Positions 1 to 9,967 of a stretch of DNA of 64,000 bases are shown here, in pieces; positions within the stretch are counted from its first letter, which is position 1, and every line of letters begins with the position of its first letter. Below the pieces are notes generated by a model, which saw nothing but the letters and a program-made list of their open reading frames with translations, ran no database searches and was not told the DNA's origin. Source of the DNA: Eutypa lata (Eukaryota > Ascomycota > Sordariomycetes > Xylariales > Diatrypaceae); the NCBI GenBank assembly GCA_022661535.1, contig JAKULF010000011.1, positions 2,170,001 to 2,234,000 on the forward strand. The letters run 5' to 3'. Both the position numbers and the translations under genes were made by a program.

Positions 1-175
1 TTCCATACAGCTATCCATCCACACATAGAAATAAATCAACATCCTACCCTTATTTGCCTAGCTTCGCAACCAGGGGCTCGGTTTGACTGGCAATTACCGT
101 CACCCTTGGAGTGATGAGTCGAGTTAGTCGGAAAATGATTATAAAATCAACACCAGACAACTGCAGGCAGGGCCC

Positions 176-1112
176 TCAATTGGTATGGATCTTGGCCAGT
201 CTCCTAGAGGGCTCTATGAACTCTGGAAGCCCGTCCTGCGCCAGTTCCTGCGCCAGTGCGGCATATCGGTCGCACCACCAGTTCCAGCGGTTGGCGTCGA
301 CGGGGAGATTGGTGACACCTTCCGGGATATAGCCAAACATCATGAAGGCATATATCGAGCCGCATGGGTGGTCCCGGGGCGTAGTGCGTCCGTTCTTGAC
401 GCGGCTCCGAAAGTCGGCAGCTCGCTTGTCCTCGAGCCAGGTTTTGACCTTGTCGAGCCTGTAGCCTATTTCGAACGCGGGATCCTCCGTCTCGAAGGCG
501 GTGACCAGGGCGTCGAAGAAAAAACGATCGCTACTCAGGAGGTTGTCGTCCCAGAGGACTTGCGCGGCGATAGAGTGCGCATTGACGAGCAGGCAATCTT
601 TGTCTATACCAGCCCCTTGAGTTGGCTTTACCTCGGTCTCGTCATTCATCCCGCCGATTCGTGCTAGACGGATAGTGAGTTGCAATCAAGAGTAAAACTG
701 ACAAATCGAGAAGCCAAAACAGCACCAGACATGATAGAAACTCATTAGTGGGTAGAGGAGCTAGAGGGAGCCTACCGATACAGTAATCCAAAGCCGGCAT
801 CCATTTGTCCCCATCGATGCGCTCATTGCTCGAAATCTGCTGGACAAGCCACCTCACCCGGTCTGGCTTGGCGAACCTATCCCAGTTCACGACAATGAAC
901 CACAAAATATGCTCCGCGATAAACGAAGGCCGGTAATCCTCTTGAACTCTTGCGAAAACAGCTGAAAACGCTGTGGAGGCATTTGATAAATCACCCTCGT
1001 GCGAGATTGATTGGATGATCCGCGCAGCATCATCAGCGGCTTGCCTGAGGTCAACGGCGGCTTGCCCGAGGTCAACGGCGGCTTGCCCGAGGGCAGCGGG
1101 TTGTGAAGACAT
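176..1112 (-). CDS. DUF3632-type fungal protein, copy A (two exons)
   Basis: I read this as exon 1 at 1112-776 and exon 2 at 663-176, joined across a 112-bp intron with donor GTAGGC and acceptor CTAG. The product has 274 residues. The ATG at 1112 is chosen over the one at 1154 because it aligns with the start of the paralogue next door. The second exon carries the pattern I associate with DUF3632 proteins. These are an N-A-H-S-hydrophobic block followed by an F-x-x-A-L-V-x-A-F-E helix, then a C-G-x-x-Y segment and a final R-W-N-W-W-x-x-R-Y block. The biochemical role of the family is unknown to me. No signal peptide or membrane segment is evident. Near the N-terminus a GQAAVDL-like heptapeptide is tandemly repeated. 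The family assignment is from memory of the pattern and is moderately secure; the gene model is well supported by the paralogue sharing the same intron position and phase. Confidence 0.75.
1037..1099. repeat. Three 21-bp tandem repeats inside DUF3632 copy A
   Basis: Three near-identical 21-bp units start at 1037, 1058 and 1079. They encode the repeated seven-residue Q-A-A-V-D-L-type motif at the N-terminus of copy A. The unit is a multiple of three, so the frame is kept. The paralogue at 2558-1490 lacks this repeat, so it arose after the gene duplication. Confidence 0.85.
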
Positions 1113-1489
1113 GATGGTTTGCGTGTGGGGATGCTTGCTTAGATTTTCTATCACGGCAGTAGCAGCCGATACTTTATGAAGAAGGAGAAAAAGAGTTTAG
1201 ATATTGCTAAAGTTAGGTGGTGTAGTATATATACTATGCGTGAGGCCATGGAATGCCACCATGGTGATACAGGGGTAACAAGCCGAGTGATTCATATCAA
1301 TGCCCTTGTGTAACGTAATTATGTTTTGGGGAATCTAGCAATTACCACGCCTTGACCTAAAATGACATAATCTCCTTTGTCTACGCCTATGACGAATCCA
1401 CGACCATTAATCGAGTACTATACCATTCCAGCCAAGATTCACCGGGGCGTAAAGCAAACTTATCCACTACCACTACCTACTCCCGTTTT

Positions 1490-2558
1490 TCATTCTTCCA
1501 TTTTAATAGTGATTGTGGTTTCACGATTAGTAAATAGGGGTGAGGGCTGCTCGATGGGGAGCTTCTCATTCTCCGTCCCTTCAGCCTGCAACACGTACTC
1601 GGAAATCTCCCACTCCCGCGCCAGTTTCACATATCGAGCAAGCCACCAGTTCCAGCGTCTCGCGTCGACCACGCCACTTAGGGTACCGACGTCTTGGCCC
1701 ATCACTTGAGAGTATAGCGGACCACACGGGTAGGGCTCGATCTTGGGGGTGGTGTCAGTGCCAGTGCCAGTGGCAGCGGCGTTGCTGTTGTTTGCGATCT
1801 GGCCTCTTAATTTTCCAAAGCGGTCCTTCTCGGCCCAGAATCCGATGCGGTGGAGATAGGAGCCCACCTCGCAGGGTGGGTGGTCTGTTTCGAAGGCGTT
1901 GACCAGGGCTTTGACAACGAAGCGGTCGTGGTCAATAAAATTGTTATCCCAGAGCATGCTTGCAAACGAGTGGAAGTTGCTGAGCAGAACCAGCTTGTCT
2001 TCCGGGGGCTTGTCTTCCAGGGGCTTGTCTTTCAGGGGCATGGTGTAGATCCGGACTGCGCAGGTGGATGGTTAATTAGAATTACAGAGTCGAAACGAAA
2101 ATCAAAACATCAAGGGAAACCATGTATCCCATCGTAAGGTATCGAAGAATCAAGAGGAGAAAGGGGGAGGACCTACCAAAACATCTCTCCAAAGCCCGCG
2201 TCCACATGGGACTCAACGGAGGCAATTCCATTGCCGGCTCTTCAGGCGGCTCCGAATGCGCTTCGAAGTATTTCATTACGTTCTCTTGGTAGGGGAACTT
2301 GCACCAGTTTAGCATGATGGGCCAAAAGAGGCCCTCGTGGACAAAATAGTCGACAGCTTCGGGTTGTTGATCTTTAGAGACCCTTCCGAACGTGTTTTGA
2401 AAAATTGCCGAATACAACCTAATTGTATTGTTGATCACGTCGCAGTGCGACGTGTATGCAATTTGTTTAAGGCATACGCGGATGTTTTCGCAGCAATCTT
2501 CGAGCCACCTGTTGGGCAGGCGGCCGTCCGAGATGACTTCAGTGGGGAGTTGAGACAT
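1490..2558 (-). CDS. DUF3632-type fungal protein, copy B (two exons)
   Basis: Exon 1 is 2558-2177 and exon 2 is 2055-1490. The 120-bp intron (donor GTAGGT, acceptor GCGCAG) lies at the same place and phase as in copy A. The predicted protein has 315 residues. It aligns with copy A through the central H-S-F-A/H-S-I-A block, the D-R-F-x-x-x-A-L-V-x-A-F-E-T helix, the P-C-G-x-x-Y segment and the R-R-W-N-W-W-x-x-R-Y motif. Exon 2 opens with a short acidic/basic repeat of the form L-x-D-K-P that copy A lacks. Exact function is unknown; I place it in the same DUF3632-like family by motif order. The upstream DNA is also similar between the copies, so the pair came from a segmental tandem duplication including promoter sequence. 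Copy B may be regulated like copy A. Confidence 0.75.
1994..2038. repeat. Three 15-bp tandem repeats inside DUF3632 copy B
   Basis: Units at 1994, 2009 and 2024 encode the repeated D-K-P-L/P-E pentapeptide at the start of exon 2 of copy B. The frame is preserved. This expansion is absent from copy A. Confidence 0.8.
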
Positions 2559-2983
2559 GGTGGTTTTCGTGTGTATATTCTTGTTATATTTTTATTATAA
2601 TTGTAGTAGTAGTAGTAATAGCTGCTCTAAAGAAGAGAGAAGGAACCCTCATCTTGCTAAGGGTTTCTGGAGTAGTATTTATACTACTAATGAAGCTAGT
2701 TAGACATCGAATACTATTGTGGTGACACTACGGTAGCAAACCGACTCATTCATAGTGAGGGCTGTGTGACAGGATCATCCGGGATATAATTGTTTTAAAA
2801 CAATGGCCAGGCTACTAACCGAATACAACATTCCAGTCGAGACTCACCGATGTATAAGCAAACTTATCCACCACTCTCGGTTTTCATTCTCATCACTCAT
2901 CTTCCACTCTTCCACTCCCGTCTTCCATTCTTCCACTCTATTCTTTCATTCTCTTCCTGCCCGCACCCCATCCATCTCTCACC

Positions 2984-5900
2984 TCACACCTCAGACCTCC
3001 TATTTTCCCACTCCCTCCCCCCTCCACTTGCACCCTCCATCCTCGCCACCTTTGCCACCCTCCTCTTCCTCTCCATCCACCTCCCAAACTCCCTCCCAAA
3101 AGACCCCTCTCCCTTTCCCCTTCCCCTTCCCCTTACAACATCCCACCCCACCCCATCAACAAGACCGACAGCACCACCACCAGCACCACCACTCCCCAAA
3201 TCAAGCAAAGGCACCATAGACGGCCTCCCATGCGCACACTGAAACGGCAAGGCGCAATCGGCTAGACGACGCACAAGCCCCACGCATTCGGCGCGGGACA
3301 GCTCGTCGTTGAACATGATGGCGCTCCGGCACGCGCGCGAGTTGATCATATCAAGGATGGCCTGCGGACAGCCGTGGAGCCGGGCTAGCCAGTGCCGGGA
3401 GGAGTCGCCGCCGCCGTCACCACGATCATGCTCGCCTGCTGCTCCGTTAGGCTCCTGCTCCTTCCACGCTTCCTTGCGCAGGAGCTCGATGAGCAGACGG
3501 GGCTCCAGCCTGCATCGCTCGGCTATGCTCGGTGGGAGCTTCTGTATCTTCAGCTGTTGTGATGGCCTGCCTCCTCTTCCTCCCTGGGACTTTGAGGTGG
3601 TGGCTGGCAGAGGTTGGGGGGAGTAGTCATCGACTTCGTACCATATCCCCCATCGCCTGAAGTGATCTGCAAGACGCCCGAATTGGAGCGCGTCCGTGGT
3701 CGAGATGTCGAACTTAAGCGGTTTCTCTAGGACTTCTGCACGCGCTCTCACCACCGCTGCTGGGCGTTGCTGGGTGGGTACGGTGTCTACGACACTACGG
3801 TCCGGGCTCGGATTCCCCTCGACAGTTTCGAAATATTCCCCGAGCAGGGTCTCGACGCGGCAGCGTTCATCGGCGGCATGTTGGTCGATGATGATCAAGG
3901 ACGTATTAGGCCTCTCAGCCGTTGCTGGCTCGATACCTGGTCCGGCCATGGACACTTTGGCTAAGATGAACTTCCGATCAACTTGAGCGATGACTTCTGC
4001 CTGACGAAGGGCGTCTTTGGAGATCTTCCCCCGTATGTTATCCGAGAAGTCCTTATTCGTCCACGTAAAACCATGACAACCATGGCAATCGCTTCCCGTA
4101 CCCAATACTTTAGTCTCATCGAATGCCACTGGGATGGGTGGCTCGGTCGATTGGAACACGGGGTTTTCCCATGATGCCAGAACATCTCGCAACCACGGGC
4201 TTTTCTCGTCCTTGGGGGCAGGCTGGGTTGGCAGGCGTAGTCTCTTGGTCGGCCTAGGCCTAGCAGAGCTGTCTGTCCCTTCAAGATTCTCACCCCCATT
4301 CTGTAACGGTTCAATAACGAAACCCGTCCGACTATCAATTATCGTCCGCTCTTTCGTGGCTGGATTTATCCATATGGCGGTACCCTTATCTGCAGGGCTC
4401 TCCGGCTCCTGGGTTGTCCGACCATCATTTATGGAGTCCTGATTTAGCTCAGGAGTATTTGAGTGTAGGTCTGTGTTCAAGGACGGGGCATTTAACACAT
4501 TGTTATCATGGTCAAGAAACGGAGGTGCTGATGAGCATTTTGGTGGCTCCAGAAGAGGCCGTGCTATTCCGAGTTTGGGCGTAGTACTACTTGACTCAGG
4601 GGTGGCCTTTCTATGGAGGGCTAAATCAGAAGGCCGTCCAGATTTGATGCGAGTCCACAAATCAAATGGGGAATCGGAGTTGAGTCGAGATTTATTAGCA
4701 TTGCTAGTATGTGCGAAAGTGAGACGTGTAGTTGCCAAATCCCCTGCTGGCGTCTTACTTCGTGATGGTAACGCTTGGCTGATTTGTGAACTAGGCCTTG
4801 GAGTGGAGTTTCTAGAACTTGACTTCTCCCTCGCATCATGAGACCTCGGAGGACCAAGCGAGAGACTCCTACTGGGTCTGAAACGACGTGGCCGAAAATG
4901 ATACCTCTTGAGAAACTCGTAAAACACGGCTTTGAGAAGGTCAATGATTGCTTTCAGACTCTCTCGACGCTCGTCCAGAATCTCATCCACGTCACGACCA
5001 GCAAGCTGCGCGGCTCGCCCTTCAAGATTGAGCTTGATATAGAACATTGGCCATCGGTCCAAGCCTTTTCTTGCTTTCAGCTCACGATCAGTATATCCTT
5101 CTGTTTTGTACCGGCCATCCTCCCTACGTCGTCTTTGCTCTTCTTCGTCAATCTCTTCGCCTTCCTCTTCAACGCCGAAGCTTGAGTTGATAAACATCTT
5201 GTTTATCTCTTCGTATAGAATATTTGAGCCATGTTCATTAGACACGGGCTGGACACCTATGCTAATGAACTGTACCCGCTTCGTAGCAACTGGGGCAAGC
5301 GACGCAGCGCCAAGAACGACCATGTGGCCAGCTGATGCTCGAAGAGGTACCCAAGTCTCCGATGGGGCATCGTTCGAAAGATGAGCTTGTTGAAGCACAC
5401 TCGAAACCCGAGAGACAACATCGTAGCCCTCATCCCGGATTTGACGGTTTGTAGTTGGTTCAGGAGAGCGTATGGAGACGGACTGCTGATTCCTAGAGTC
5501 CCGCAGAATAATAGAAACTTGATGAGGCCAAGCGAGTAGCAAAGCAACAAGCACTCGTTTTAAGCTCTCCCAATCTTTGCTCGTTACACCTCTTTCAATG
5601 TCGACAGCTCTCTGTTTGACCCTGACGGGCATGTTCCCAAACAGATCCCGAACAGTCACGCGGGTTCCATGGCTAAAGCTAAGCAGCCTGTGCTCTGGCG
5701 GTGAAGGTAGGTGACGAGCTAAAATAGCAGAATTATGTATTATTAGAGAGTTATGCGAGTGGTAATTATGATGATGAGATGTGATAGACAATAGTGAAAG
5801 GGCTGCTACAGCTGCAAGAAAAGACCCATGACATCCGTGTATATCCGAACCCGGTGGAAACTTTGAGGTGCCTGCGGATTGAATAAGTTGACGACATAGA

Positions 5901-6156
5901 AAGGAGTCCGGCACTACGACCTACAATGAAGCTTGCCTAATCCCCCATCCGGCTTGAACTCGGTAGGGGCGATGCCAAGACCATTGTCCTCGACAGAACA
6001 GTTTCCTCGTGCATAGTCGACAGAGATGGTTACTTTGGTGGCTTCAGCATCGAGGGAATTCTTCACAAACCCACAGATAACATTATTCAGAGATGTTATG
6101 GTGGTAGATGACTTGATCTGTCCAATGACGTCCTCCGGCAGTCGCTGGATAGACAT
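2984..6156 (-). CDS. MLH3: DNA mismatch repair protein MLH3 (MutL homologue), two exons
   Basis: Exon 1 is 6156-5925 and exon 2 is 5871-2984, with a 53-bp intron (donor GTAGGT, acceptor CGCAG). The product has 1039 residues. The N-terminus is a GHKL ATPase: N-S-L-D-A-E-A-T near residue 33 (motif I) and D-N-G-L-G-I near residue 57. The T-V-R-D-L-F-G-N-M-P-V-R segment typical of MutL proteins follows. A long Ser/Pro-rich linker leads to the C-terminal nuclease and dimerisation domain. This has the metal-binding endonuclease motif D-Q-H-A-x2-E-x4-E at about 740-751, A-C-R-S-A-I near 924 and C-A-H-G-R-P near 956. MLH3 pairs with MLH1 and acts in meiotic crossover resolution and minor mismatch repair in the nucleus. 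Motif II, usually G-F-R-G-E-A-L, reads H-G-C-H-G-S-F-L here. The Gly/Arg-rich C-terminal tail after residue 970 is low complexity. Its 3' end runs close to the duplicated upstream DNA of the neighbouring DUF3632 gene. Confidence 0.93.
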
Positions 6157-7443
6157 TGCTGAGTCATGGATAATCTCACAATCCTCATATTTGCTATATC
6201 GGGTTAGGGTCTCTCATAACGAAACCTCGATGGTTAAACCTCGATGGTTACCAGGTAGTTGTTCCGAGTTAGGACAAAGTCGAAATCAGACGAAAGGTCT
6301 ACCCATCCTTGTACAACTTTAAGGGGGGAGAATATCCCATCTAGGAAATGGGTGATTTCGGATACCGAGCAGAGGCAGAGACAGAGACCCAGAAACCTCA
6401 ATGTGAGCGTGATTCTGATAAAGACGACGTCAAAGATGTGGGTCCAGCGTGGCTGAGCAAAAGCCAATGCTACATTAAAGTACCAAGACAAGTAGCTTAG
6501 GCCCTTGTTTGGTGTTACACCCCACCATCCTGACAGCTACCTCCCCACTACTCAAGTTACAGCAGGTACGTATGTGGGTAGGCTCGGTACTAATAGGCTA
6601 CCCCTGGGCCTTACATGCATACCTTACCACACCTCACTACGTGATAACACCTAACCTACTAGTTAACCAGTGTGTTTGCTACATACACCACATAACTAGC
6701 ACTTCTTGGAGCCCGATAGCGATTACGAAACCTCCTAATTAACTAGAGCTCTACACATCAGTTTTCATCGTCAACGACACACCTAGACGACATTAACCGT
6801 ATCATCCCAAACTTATTCTTTTGATCCAATTGATTTCGTCTATCTGTCTATCATCATCAACTAGTTAACTGGTCTATTCTCATCGACGAACTAACTAACT
6901 AACTAACTCACTCACCAACTTACGTGATACCCGAGACATCCTCTCAGAGTTAAAAGCTTAGTTAACTCGGCGCCTTAGTTATTTCTCACTAGCTCTACCT
7001 ACCTAAGTTATTAAACTCCCGATTCCAGCCGTGCTCTCTCTACCTACCTAGGTAGTCTAAGGCTCAACTCCCACCCTGGAGAACCACGGCTGCCTCGATA
7101 GCGTAGAATTGGAATCACCGACGAGAACCTACACCTTCTCATCATTGTTCAGCTTGGTTTCAAGTCCCCTACGCGAATCTGTGTACCCGAGGATTCAGAC
7201 ACACATGAGTCGGTTTTCACCCGCCATGGCTATGACTGAAACAGCGTCATCTCCAAGCTTTCCAAATGGTAACAACGGTTAGTAAAATAAAAATAAAAGG
7301 CTACTTCTTTTAATAAAACCTAGATCAACCCCGTCGCATCCCATCTCATCGCAGTCTATCCCTTTCCTCCCATCTCCCCTACCTCTGTTCCCTCTTTTCT
7401 TCCCACCTACCTACATGCCTACCTACCTAGCTATCAAGTAAAT
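6157..7443. other. Intergenic: divergent promoters of MLH3 and the 7444 gene
   Basis: No convincing gene is seen. The stretch between the divergent genes holds short repeats, including (CTAA)n near 6888-6908 and several CTACCTAC runs at about 7000-7050 and 7400-7430. The last 100 bp before the plus-strand gene are pyrimidine-rich, as in many fungal 5' leaders. A short ATG-led frame at 7205 is listed separately. Confidence 0.5.
7205..7268 (+). other. Possible upstream coding exon or uORF of the 7444 gene
   Basis: An ATG at 7205 opens a 26-codon frame (Met-Ser-Arg-Phe-Ser-Pro...) that closes at a TAG. A GT at 7269 lies in phase 1. The AG at 7437-7438 would join it in frame to the ATG at 7444, adding about 23 residues to the next protein. 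The donor GTAACA is not ideal and I see no clear branch point. It could equally be an upstream ORF in the leader. Confidence 0.3.
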
Positions 7444-8943
7444 ATGAAGTTATCTCTACGAGCCATACTAACCAAACGACCCGTCACACCAGACCGCCAG
7501 GAACGCCCGGGTCGCAGACGGCCCTTCTCCACCTGGGTGAAGAAGCTCGCCGGGTTCAAGAATAACGCATCCTCGTCGTCATCGTCTAACAACAACAATA
7601 ACTGCAGCAACAGCAGCAACAACAACAACAACGAGAGCAGTAGTAGCGGTCGCAACGGGCACTTCAAGCGCGACAGTAGCAACCAGAAGAACTCGAAGAA
7701 GCAGCAGCGGCCTTCGAAGAACAACAACCCGTACCCGCAGTCGGGACGGATCAACGTCGCACAGCCCATCACCTACAGCGAACCCTCGCTGACGACGGCC
7801 CAGACCGGCCGGACCTCCGACCCGTCCCTAATAGAGACCCGCGCCTCGCTGCGCTCATCCGACGATGGAGGCGCACCCCCCACGGCCGGAGCTATATCCA
7901 TGGCGCCCACCACGGTATCGACGGACCAAGAAGAAGGAGGGAGGCGCTCTATCAACGCCCCGTCGAACATGGCATCGTCGGTAGCAGGGACGAGCCGGAC
8001 GGCGAACGGGGGCTTCGAGTCGCGCAAGGGAGGGGACAGCACCTTCTCATCTCCCGCGCCATCGGTGCGATCCCTCACCACGACGCTCACGACGATCCAA
8101 TCGATGGGACCCAACGGCGCCCTAAACCTAAACGCGAACGTCGGGCCGTCCTCGCACCACAACAATAATAATAGCAGCAGTCATCACTACCACAGCAGTA
8201 GCAGCAACCAGCATAGCAATAACAACAACGGAAACGGAAACGGCAACAGCGGCGGCGGCGGCAGCACCACGCAATCGATCCAATTCAGCCAGCCCTTCCC
8301 GACCACCAACTCCCCAGCATCCGCCATCCCCGCACACCTAGCACCGCACGCGGCAGGCGCCAGCACCATCACGGGACACCCGACGACCTACAACACGGCG
8401 ACGGCCAACAACCTGCTAACAGACAACGCGTCGATCCTGACCCTCGCATCGTCCAGCAAGAGGCGCCGCCGCCGCTCCATGGACACGGACGCGTCGGTGC
8501 GGGCGCTGGCCCCCTCTTCGCTGTGGGGCGGCAGCCGCGAGAGCCTGCCGCTGAGCGTGCTGAGCGCCAACATCAACGATGGAGCAACCGGCACGTCGCG
8601 GATTCCGGCCGCGAACGAGCGCACGAGCATCTACTCAGCGACGGGCATTATGCCGAATGAGCAACAGCCGCAGCTGCAGCAGCGCAATAGCTACTATGGC
8701 GGCGGTAGTATTGGCGGAGGTGGCGGTGGAAAAGACGGCGCGAGTATCCGTAGTGGACTGTTGGGCCACGGACGCGCCGATAGCATTACGGGGAGCGTGG
8801 GTGGCGTCAATAGTCCGCTTGCGAGTCCGCTAGAAGTCTCGGAGAACGAGAAGGAGAGGGAGAGGGAAAAGGAGAAAGAGGGGGGAAACCTCACGCCCGA
8901 TGGCGATGTCAGCCTCAGTCGCAGTAGTAAGGAGGTGCCCTAA
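7444..8943 (+). CDS. Ser/Asn-rich fungal protein of unknown function
   Basis: A single open frame of 499 codons. The N-terminal 40 residues are basic and look conserved, including R-P-F-S-T-W-V-K-K-L-A-G-F-K. A central block is ordered like a conserved fungal sequence: T-D-N-A-S-I-L-T-L-A-S-S-S-K-R-R-R-R-R-S-M-D-T-D-A then S-L-W-G-G-S-R-E-S-L-P-L-S-V-L. Between them lie Asn, Ser, Gly and Gln homopolymers encoded by AAC, AGC and GGC microsatellites. A Glu/Lys/Arg repeat lies near the C-terminus. No signal peptide, transmembrane segment or enzyme motif is visible, so the protein is probably soluble and largely disordered. The K-R-R-R-R-R cluster could serve as a nuclear localisation signal. I cannot assign a function. 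The start could move upstream if the possible exon at 7205 is real. Confidence 0.75.
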   Translation: MKLSLRAILTKRPVTPDRQERPGRRRPFSTWVKKLAGFKNNASSSSSSNNNNNCSNSSNNNNNESSSSGRNGHFKRDSSNQKNSKKQQRPSKNNNPYPQSGRINVAQPITYSEPSLTTAQTGRTSDPSLIETRASLRSSDDGGAPPTAGAISMAPTTVSTDQEEGGRRSINAPSNMASSVAGTSRTANGGFESRKGGDSTFSSPAPSVRSLTTTLTTIQSMGPNGALNLNANVGPSSHHNNNNSSSHHYHSSSSNQHSNNNNGNGNGNSGGGGSTTQSIQFSQPFPTTNSPASAIPAHLAPHAAGASTITGHPTTYNTATANNLLTDNASILTLASSSKRRRRRSMDTDASVRALAPSSLWGGSRESLPLSVLSANINDGATGTSRIPAANERTSIYSATGIMPNEQQPQLQQRNSYYGGGSIGGGGGGKDGASIRSGLLGHGRADSITGSVGGVNSPLASPLEVSENEKEREREKEKEGGNLTPDGDVSLSRSSKEVP

Positions 8944-9373
8944 GATAAAACAAACCGAAAAAAAGAAGGGACGCAAAGAGAAAGAACCCAAGAAATGAGG
9001 TTGGGGTTTGCGTTGCGCTGTGGGCCCACCCGACTGCTGGATTCTCTAGTTTCTCCCTGGCAATGAGAGCTACCGCGTGGTTTAGCTACTTACTTAGGTG
9101 GGGAAGATCAGATGAACGAAATAAAAAGGATGATAGATGAGGGATGATGATATTTGTTGTTTGGCTTAGCTTAGCTTAGCTTGGCTTGCTTGCGTTAGGG
9201 GGTGGGGTATGGACAAAGCCGGGAGAGGTGTTGCAGAGTCTTTTTTTTTTTAATCACTTAAGTTTGGCTTTCAACTTGAATTCGACCTTGATTGACTTTG
9301 GCTGGGTTAATAGACATGGATGGATGGATGGATGGTAGGATGGCAAATAGTGGATACGCAAGGCAGAGGTCAG

Positions 9374-9404
9374 CAGGTCAGGTCAGGTCAGGTCAGGTCA
9401 GGTC
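9374..9404. repeat. (CAGGT)n pentanucleotide array
   Basis: About six consecutive copies of the CAGGT/AGGTC pentamer occur in the 3' flank of the upstream gene. No function is implied by position. Confidence 0.85.
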
Positions 9405-9881
9405 GGGATGGGGATGAAGAGAACGAAAGGCAGACAGAATAAATAGATACCCCCGAATAGGTTGTTGCAACGAATGCCATATAAACTTAGCTGAAGTTGA
9501 TTGCGTACGCGGTTTTCATGTTCATGTGAGATTCTATAAAATATATGTATACTGACTACTTATACTGAAGAACCGAGGCTCTATACATATGTATATATAA
9601 ATGTACGTATGTTATGTATGTGCGAAGTAATCGTTCTATGTATGTATGCATGTCTAAACCCAAGATTATGTATTCTACATGCAACCCTTATTTACAGTCC
9701 GTCTTCCAATATTGCAGTAGAAAGCCAGCCAGCCAACCAGCCAGTAAGTCGTTGGTTACTGCTGGTTTAGCTGACTTCCAACCGTTCCAATACTAGGAGT
9801 GAGAACGTAAGAGCAAGCGAAGACTTTAAAGTAAGCAGCTAGGCACCTAGCTAAATAGCTTCATAGTCGTTATCAGATCAA

Positions 9882-9884
<3 letters not shown>

Positions 9885-9945
<61 letters not shown>
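9885..9945. repeat. (CT)n microsatellite at the 3' end of the nitrilase gene
   Basis: About thirty CT dinucleotides with one interruption start only some 20 bp beyond the nitrilase stop codon (9968) on the transcribed side. They would be a GA repeat in the nitrilase 3' UTR. Confidence 0.95.
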
Positions 9946-9950
<5 letters not shown>

Positions 9951-9967
9951 TGCTTGCTCGCTCGCTC

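Larger units (their letters stand above)
1113..2960. repeat. Diverged tandem duplication of gene plus upstream region
   Basis: The DNA upstream of copy A (about 1113-1510) and of copy B (about 2559-2960) aligns in order. Both have a TTTCGTGT-like or TTTGCGTGT-like leader just upstream of the ATG, a GTAGTATWTATACTA-type stretch and an AACAAGCCGA/AGCAAACCGA block with ATTCAT. Both end in a shared segment around GCAAACTTATCCAC (about 1456 and 2857) followed by a TTTCATTCT tract. The duplicated unit is therefore a whole gene with about 400 bp of upstream sequence. Divergence is considerable, so the event is not recent. Confidence 0.7.
8944..9967. other. Intergenic with short tandem repeats
   Basis: This lies between the convergent 3' ends of the 7444 gene and the nitrilase gene. 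No coding sequence is supported. It contains a TTAGC run near 9165-9182, (GGAT)n at 9318-9334, about six GGTCA pentamers at 9374-9404, and alternating TATGTA tracts at 9540-9650. Confidence 0.6.

Noticed and set aside
2803..3242. Plus-strand Pro/Ser-rich frames of 130-138 codons
   Set aside because: They lie opposite the MLH3 3' end and pyrimidine-rich duplicated DNA, and their composition is that of simple sequence.
6234..6491. Hydrophobic 85-codon minus-strand frame upstream of MLH3
   Set aside because: It has no good start context, no homology that I recognise, and lies in the MLH3 promoter.
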